A DNA stretch of 63,069 nt from Planctomycetota bacterium (GTDB taxonomy: Bacteria > Planctomycetota > Planctomycetia > Pirellulales > PNKZ01), in contig JAFEBQ010000011.1 of NCBI GenBank assembly GCA_018242585.1, forward strand, positions 674 to 63,742, read 5' to 3'. How positions within the stretch are numbered: the stretch's first letter is position 1; each line of letters starts with the position of its first letter. Below, one piece after another: positions 59,118 through 63,069 of the stretch. The notes beneath the pieces were generated by a model, which did not search any database, was not told the DNA's origin, and saw nothing but the letters and a program-made list of their open reading frames with translations. Made by a program: the position numbers and the translations under genes.

Positions 59118-59546
59118 ATGCATCGAATCGTTACCGCGCTGCTCATCGCCGCCCTGCCGGGGTTGCTCATGCCCCCGGGGGCGTGCAGCTGCCGGCTGTT
59201 GGGCTTTGAGAGCGTTTGTTGCCGAGCGGGCCAGACGAGCGCCGAAGCCTCGCCCCAGACGCCGGCTGGTTCGTGTTGTTGCCATGCGAAGCCAAGCAGT
59301 GCCAGCCCCGCGCCGGTCGTGACCAATTGCTGTGCCGTGCAGAACGGGACCGGTTGCGAGTGTGGCTGCTCGCGCGAGGCGCCACGGCTGGAGAGCAAGC
59401 AGCGTTTTGCTCCAGCGATTGCGGTGAGCCCGTTGTTCTACACCGCTGGCGTGCCCATGACGGTGGGCACGCATCCCGTGGTCGTTCCCTTCACCGACCT
59501 GCCGGCGCCCGATCTGGGGCCGCTGCTCTGCCGCTGGCGCTGCTAA
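59118..59546 (+). CDS. Exported cysteine-rich protein, possible metal binder
   Basis: This is a 142-residue protein with a signal peptide (1-22). The mature part has fourteen cysteines in clusters: GACSCR, SVCCR, GSCCCHAK, TNCCAV, GTGCECGCSRE and a C-terminal CRWRC. The Cys-dense first half is followed by a hydrophobic, Pro-rich second half without cysteines except at the end. I know no family with this spacing. Adjacent to a Csp-type copper-storage gene 157 bp downstream, so a role in copper or other soft-metal handling outside the cytoplasm is plausible. Confidence 0.65.
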   Translation: MHRIVTALLIAALPGLLMPPGACSCRLLGFESVCCRAGQTSAEASPQTPAGSCCCHAKPSSASPAPVVTNCCAVQNGTGCECGCSREAPRLESKQRFAPAIAVSPLFYTAGVPMTVGTHPVVVPFTDLPAPDLGPLLCRWRC

Positions 59547-59619
59547 TCGGCGGCGCTGCGCGCGTGCTATGCCCCGCGTGAGAGAATCGCGGAGTTATTG
59601 CGCGCTTCTCGACCACAGC

Positions 59620-59645
59620 GCCCCCGGTCATTGACCGGGGGCTAA
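59620..59645 (+). repeat. GGTCA-centred palindrome, copy 5 of 6
   Basis: Identical to copy 1. With copy 6 it flanks the copper-storage gene as a direct repeat. Confidence 0.9.
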
Positions 59646-59703
59646 AGAGTCTGCCCGACTTTGTGTTTATTCGTTCACGTAACTTTCAATCAGGATTCTC
59701 GAT

Positions 59704-60105
59704 ATGAAGACTTCCATGTTCACTCGGCGTAACTTGTTTGGTTTGTTCGGCGGCGTGACGGCGCTGGCCTTGGCCCGTTCGGTTTGGGCCGCCGAAGGGA
59801 AAGTTTCGGACACGTGCGTCAAGACGTGTCAGGAATGCGCGGCCGCGTGCAAGAACTGCACGGCTTGCTGCAAGGTAGACCGGCCCGAGTGCTCGGCCAT
59901 GTGCGACGCGTGCCACCACATGTGCTCGGTGTGCGCGATCGCCGTGTCGAAGCAGTACGCCAACGCGGCGCAAATTTGCGCGGCTTGCGAAAGCATGTGC
60001 CGGCAGTGCGCCGAGATGTGCCTGAAGAGCAAAATGGAATGCTGCAAGATGTGCGCCGACAAGTGCGTGGCGTGCGCCGACGCGTGCAAAGCCGCTCGTG
60101 GTTAA
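59704..60105 (+). CDS. Tat-exported Csp-type copper-storage four-helix-bundle protein
   Basis: This is a 133-residue protein. The N-terminus FTRRNLFGLFGGVTALALARSVWA is a twin-arginine signal. The mature part has 23 cysteines on four helices, spaced CxxxCxxCxxxCxxC (for example CVKTCQECAAACKNCTACC, CKMCADKCVACADACK), matching the DUF326/Csp family that binds many Cu(I) ions in the core of the bundle. Exported Csp1 of methanotrophs also uses Tat. AGGATT serves as RBS. The upstream neighbour is also exported and Cys-rich. Storage or detoxification of copper is the likely role. Confidence 0.92.
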   Translation: MKTSMFTRRNLFGLFGGVTALALARSVWAAEGKVSDTCVKTCQECAAACKNCTACCKVDRPECSAMCDACHHMCSVCAIAVSKQYANAAQICAACESMCRQCAEMCLKSKMECCKMCADKCVACADACKAARG

Positions 60106-60160
60106 TCGCCGCGAAGCTCTTCAGTATTGTTCAGGGCGCCTCGTGTTGGATGCCACAAAG

Positions 60161-60186
60161 CCTCCGGTCATTGACCGGGGGCTAAT
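60161..60186 (+). repeat. GGTCA-centred palindrome, copy 6 of 6 (one mismatch)
   Basis: The left arm has GCCTCC where the others have GCCCCC; the rest, including TAA, is identical. It lies 55 bp after the copper-storage gene. Confidence 0.85.
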
Positions 60187-60299
60187 TTTTGCGCGAAGCG
60201 ATTGGCGCACTCAGCGGTGCGACTCCCCGTAGGGCACACGGTGCATCTTATGTCGACATGGAAGGCCGAGCGTCGTTGGGGGCGTCCACGGCTTGCTCG

Positions 60300-60385
60300 C
60301 GCCCGAGCCACGCAGGCGGGCTATCGGGTCGAGCCCGGCGTGGTACATGAACGCCGCGATGTTATGAGTATGCCGGGCTGCAATC
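60300..60385 (-). pseudogene. ygiQ: Decayed fragment of ygiQ
   Basis: Positions 60326-60360 match ygiQ positions 62389-62423 at 29 of 35 bases in the same orientation. Translated on the minus strand this gives IAAFMYHAGLDP against IAACMYHTGIDP. Weaker similarity extends left (60305-60325), where an 8-bp deletion between GGGTC repeats shifts the frame. No open frame survives. It is a relic of a second copy of the 3' part of ygiQ. Confidence 0.65.
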
Positions 60386-60412
60386 TCCAAATTGCCGCAC
60401 GCTTTCTAATTA

Positions 60413-61060
60413 TCACTTCGACTTCAACCAACCGAGCTTTCGCCCGTCAGTGACACTGAATCGCTCGTCGAGGTAATATGCGAGTGCTCCTGCCAAAATA
60501 CGTTCGGCGTTCACCTCGTCGTATCCAAGGTCCCTACGCAGCGCAATCCATTGATCTTGCAGTGCTGCCTGGATCATCATGCTGCAATCTTCCGCAGAAT
60601 GGCCACCGTCGTAAGGTCTGTTTGTTGAGATGTACGGCCTTATTTCCCGTACGGGATCGATATTCGCAAACGGACTCTGGTCGACCACAAGCAGCATGAC
60701 TGCGCTGAAGAAACCATCGCCGTATCGGCTTTCAGGCTGTTGGAGTGCGGCATCTAGGCGCAATCCGAATCGCTGAATCTCGTTCGACTCATCGGTGGCA
60801 CGAACTTTGCGACCTAGAAGCGCTTCGTTTAATTCTGCGTCCCAAGCCTCGGTCTTGTAGTCATATATTTGGTCTTGCTTGTTGAAGAACTGAAGCGACA
60901 GTTGGGCAGGCTCAAAGCCCAATGCTGCTCGCGGTCGAATGATCTGGATCCTTGCCGCGCTGAACTCCGGTTTCTGCTGTTGAAAATCAAGGAGGCGGAC
61001 GAGCGGGTGGCTGTATCGCTCGGTCCTTTCTGTCTTGAAATAGCTATCCAAATCGGGCAT
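60413..61060 (-). CDS. Unknown partner protein of the nucleoside-phosphorylase cassette (215 aa)
   Basis: No known domain is recognised. The 215-residue protein is soluble by sequence, with no signal peptide, and mixed alpha/beta. Stretches such as ARIQIIRPRAALGFEPAQLSLQFFNKQDQIYDYKTEAWDAE and DCSMMIQAALQDQWIALRRDLGYDEVNAERILAGALAYYLDERFSV look well folded. GGAGATAGCAC gives a good RBS, 13 bp after the stop of the phosphorylase gene, so the two are co-translated. Lower GC than flanking genes. In defence operons a small uncharacterised partner often senses or restrains the effector, and that is only an analogy here. Confidence 0.7.
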   Translation of the reverse strand: MPDLDSYFKTERTERYSHPLVRLLDFQQQKPEFSAARIQIIRPRAALGFEPAQLSLQFFNKQDQIYDYKTEAWDAELNEALLGRKVRATDESNEIQRFGLRLDAALQQPESRYGDGFFSAVMLLVVDQSPFANIDPVREIRPYISTNRPYDGGHSAEDCSMMIQAALQDQWIALRRDLGYDEVNAERILAGALAYYLDERFSVTDGRKLGWLKSK

Positions 61061-61073
61061 GTGCTATCTCCAA

Positions 61074-61997
61074 TTACTCGGTAAGTACACTGTCAGCTTT
61101 CTTGAGCGCCGCAAGGACGAATCGAACGGCGTTAAGGCATGCTTCCGCCCGCCTGCCTTTGACTTCCACGCGTTGTTGGTCATCCGCAAAGTCGGAGATC
61201 CCTTTCACCACAACCCAAACAGGTTCGGCTTTCTTGCTTGCCGACAACAAGCCGACGCCTTCCATCTCGCCGCCTACGTAACCACCGAGGCTCGTACCAC
61301 CGGTGATAGCGGCCAACAACTCTCGCAAGTATAGCTGGCTGCGGATTCGAGAACCGCCAGATAGTATGCCCCCGGAGTGGGTCGTGAAGCTGTGCTTGCC
61401 CTCCTTGCGTTCCCGTTCGAGCAGGTTGAGGAGTGACTGTTTAGGGGAGAACTTCTTCGTTTCTTGGTAATCGATGATGTAGCGATCTGGTTGGCCGTTT
61501 TGCGCTGGGGCATGCTCGATTACGCGATAATCATATGGGAATATCCATTTCGAAACGAGTACGTCTCCGTGCTGCTGTGCGTTTCGGTCGATCCCAAACG
61601 CCATTCCGACTTGGATGATTGAGGTCGCCGAACTCGCGGCCCGAAGAATGATAGCTTGCGAGGCCGACCCTTGATGGAACAACGATCCCATGCGCGTCTT
61701 GACCGCTCGCACACGGTTGGGGCCAATCGTTCCCAGGTTGAAGTAGGTTCCTACACGCGCGTCGTTCCGTTCATCGAACAGAATTCCAAGCTCTCTCGCA
61801 CCATTTTCAAGCTGCTCACGCTCTGTCTGCGTGGAAACGAAGATCAGAACGTCGCATTTCAAATCATCAACGGAGTTATCCGCTTTGTGCCTTCCAAACA
61901 TCTGAATCAGCCCACAGATTCCTCGCCTTGTCGCTTGAAGACGATCATGTAATTCCTGATACGCGCCAACGTCCGAGCCCTGGGACTTTGTTTCCAT
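61074..61997 (-). CDS. PNP/UDP-superfamily nucleosidase or phosphorylase, cassette effector candidate
   Basis: This is a 307-residue protein with an N-terminal extension of about 45 helical residues. The phosphorylase-superfamily core follows: DVLIFVSTQTEREQL, IIQVGMAFGIDRNAQQHGDVLVSKWIFPYDYRVIEH, then YVGGEMEGVGLLSASKKAEPVWVVVKGISDFADDQ. The catalytic elements EMEG and SD-x-AD are those of MTA/SAH nucleosidase-like enzymes. Close relatives with divergent N-termini occur as effectors in bacterial defence proteins, and one, DtcC of Detocs, is known to hydrolyse ATP. Substrate here is unknown. No clear promoter. The gene starts 48 bp after ygiQ in the same direction. Confidence 0.8.
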   Translation of the reverse strand: METKSQGSDVGAYQELHDRLQATRRGICGLIQMFGRHKADNSVDDLKCDVLIFVSTQTEREQLENGARELGILFDERNDARVGTYFNLGTIGPNRVRAVKTRMGSLFHQGSASQAIILRAASSATSIIQVGMAFGIDRNAQQHGDVLVSKWIFPYDYRVIEHAPAQNGQPDRYIIDYQETKKFSPKQSLLNLLERERKEGKHSFTTHSGGILSGGSRIRSQLYLRELLAAITGGTSLGGYVGGEMEGVGLLSASKKAEPVWVVVKGISDFADDQQRVEVKGRRAEACLNAVRFVLAALKKADSVLTE

Positions 61998-62045
61998 TAT
62001 TCAATACTGCTCGGAAAAACCATTTTGTCGTGTTGAAGTTTACGT

Positions 62046-63069
62046 CTAGCGCGACCTTCTTCGGGCGGTTTTGCGCCCCGGGCGATAGCCGGCTTTGGGT
62101 TCGGCCGAGCCTGCTTGATGGCGCGAGGTGCGGCCTTTGTCGCCGCGCGGGCGGCTTTTCTGTTCCAAGTCGCGGTTGGCTTGCTCGCGGCGGGCGTGCA
62201 AGGCCTCGCGCGGCGGGTTGGCCGGAATCAGGCAATCGCAGCCGGCGCCGATCAGGTCGTGCCGGCCGGCGTGTTCGAGCGCGCGGCGGACCTCGAAGTA
62301 ATTGTCCGGCTTGAAGAATTGCAGCAATGCCCGTTGCATCTTCCGGTCGCGCACCGCGCGGGCCACATAGACGGGCTTCCGGGTCATTGGGTCGATGCCG
62401 GTGTGATACATGCACGCCGCGATATCGAACGGGCTGGGAATAAAGTCCTGGACCTGGTCGGGCCGGTAGCCGTTCCGCTTCAGGAATAGCGCCACTTCAA
62501 TCATGGCGTCGATGTCGCTGCCCGGGTGGCTGGCGATGAAGTACGGCACCAGGTACTGCTTCTTGCCGGCCCGTTGTGACGCCTTGCGGAACTCGTTGGT
62601 GAATTCCAGGAAGTCGTCGGCATCGGGCTTCTTCATCAGGTTCAGCACGTTGGGGTCGACATGTTCGGGCGCGACCTTCAAGTGACCGCCGACGTGATGT
62701 TCGGTCAGCTCGCGCATGTACTCCGGACTGCGCCGCGCCAGGTCCATGCGAATGCCGCTGGCAACGAACACCTTGCGCACGCCCGGCTCTTGCCGCGCGG
62801 CGCGCATCAGTTGAATCAGCGGCCCGTGGTCGTCGCCAAGCAACTTGCAAATCGTCGGATGCACGCACGACAGCCGCCGGCATTTGGCTTCGACGTCGGG
62901 GCGTGTGCAACGCATCTGGTACATGTTGGCTGTCGGGCCGCCGATGTCGCTGACCACGCCCGTAAACTCCGGGTCGGCCGTCATGCGGCGAATCTCTTCG
63001 ACCACCGACTGCTGGCTGCGGCTTTGAATGATGCGCCCCTCGTGGGCCGTGATCGAGCAGAACGTGCAG
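62046..63069 (-). CDS. ygiQ: YgiQ family radical SAM protein (5' end outside window)
   Basis: This is partial, since the reading frame stays open to the right edge. The edge encodes CTFCSITAHEGRIIQSRS, the end of the CxxxCxxC iron-sulphur cluster loop of radical SAM enzymes. Downstream blocks GVVSDIGGPTANMYQM, KVAPEHVDPNVLNLMKKP, YLVPYFIASHPGS and VQDFIPSPFDIAACMYHTGIDP match YgiQ (UPF0313). The C-terminus ends in a basic, disordered tail of about 50 residues (for example GRKTARRRSR). Function of YgiQ is not established. A fragment of this gene lies at 60300-60385. Confidence 0.93.
   Translation of the reverse strand, partial: CTFCSITAHEGRIIQSRSQQSVVEEIRRMTADPEFTGVVSDIGGPTANMYQMRCTRPDVEAKCRRLSCVHPTICKLLGDDHGPLIQLMRAARQEPGVRKVFVASGIRMDLARRSPEYMRELTEHHVGGHLKVAPEHVDPNVLNLMKKPDADDFLEFTNEFRKASQRAGKKQYLVPYFIASHPGSDIDAMIEVALFLKRNGYRPDQVQDFIPSPFDIAACMYHTGIDPMTRKPVYVARAVRDRKMQRALLQFFKPDNYFEVRRALEHAGRHDLIGAGCDCLIPANPPREALHARREQANRDLEQKSRPRGDKGRTSRHQAGSAEPKAGYRPGRKTARRRSR

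Noticed and set aside
61998..62045. A dedicated promoter for the nucleosidase cassette
   Set aside because: The 48-bp gap has AT-rich stretches but no acceptable -35/-10 pair; readthrough from ygiQ cannot be excluded.

Overview
The window is high-GC bacterial DNA with a clear planctomycete character, most likely order Pirellulales. The evidence is the gene content: planctomycete-type cytochromes with CX4CH haem motifs, a DUF1549/DUF1553 protein, PQQ-like beta-propellers, a DUF1080-like protein, an ECF sigma factor paired with a DUF1559-like membrane protein, and a mraZ-rsmH pair cut off from the rest of the division cluster. Intergenic DNA is also unusually rich in paired inverted repeats. 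No rRNA, tRNA, CRISPR array, integrase or transposase was seen.

Layout. 0.1-6 kb: DUF1080-like protein, gmhB, then leftward mraZ, rsmH and a bitopic LysM protein. mraZ has a readable promoter overlapped by three 10-bp MraZ-type boxes. 6-10 kb: queA, a MutT-family protein, a thioesterase and a DUF4142 protein with a strong terminator. 10-20 kb: a low-complexity secreted protein, an alpha/beta hydrolase, an AAA ATPase/VWA pair, an SH3-like/TPR protein, a COG3014-like lipoprotein next to an LpoB-like Tat lipoprotein, and a HExxH peptidase-like protein. 20-29 kb: mutM-mutT (1-nt spacing), trpB, accB-accC, an orphan larB, a PAP2 phosphatase and mnmG. 29-36 kb: an HTH-receiver regulator and a soluble histidine kinase, followed by an adaptor/ATPase/two-permease ABC exporter, then an isolated VapD. 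36-46 kb: cytochrome-WD40 protein, PPC-domain protein, ECF sigma plus membrane partner, an unknown conserved gene, a methyltransferase and a second SH3-like/TPR protein. 45-59 kb: SGNH hydrolase, two PQQ-like propellers, DUF1549/DUF1553 protein, a CX4CH protein, recJ, bL33, lepA and a ROK kinase. 59-63 kb: two cysteine-rich exported proteins (one a Csp-type copper-storage protein), a two-gene nucleoside-phosphorylase cassette, and ygiQ running off the right edge.

The most promising uncharacterised system is the 61074-61997 / 60413-61060 pair. It is a PNP-superfamily nucleosidase translationally coupled to an unrecognised 215-residue protein. It has low GC for this window and lies between ygiQ and a decayed 35-bp-plus fragment of ygiQ. 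This looks like an acquired nucleotide-depletion or defence-type module, but that is inference. Other items to check are an anti-sigma-like N-terminus fused to a pilin-like DUF1559 module, an interlocked pair of perfect 8-bp inverted repeats upstream of the sigma gene, MraZ boxes upstream of both mraZ and queA, and repeat families whose hairpin arms covary.
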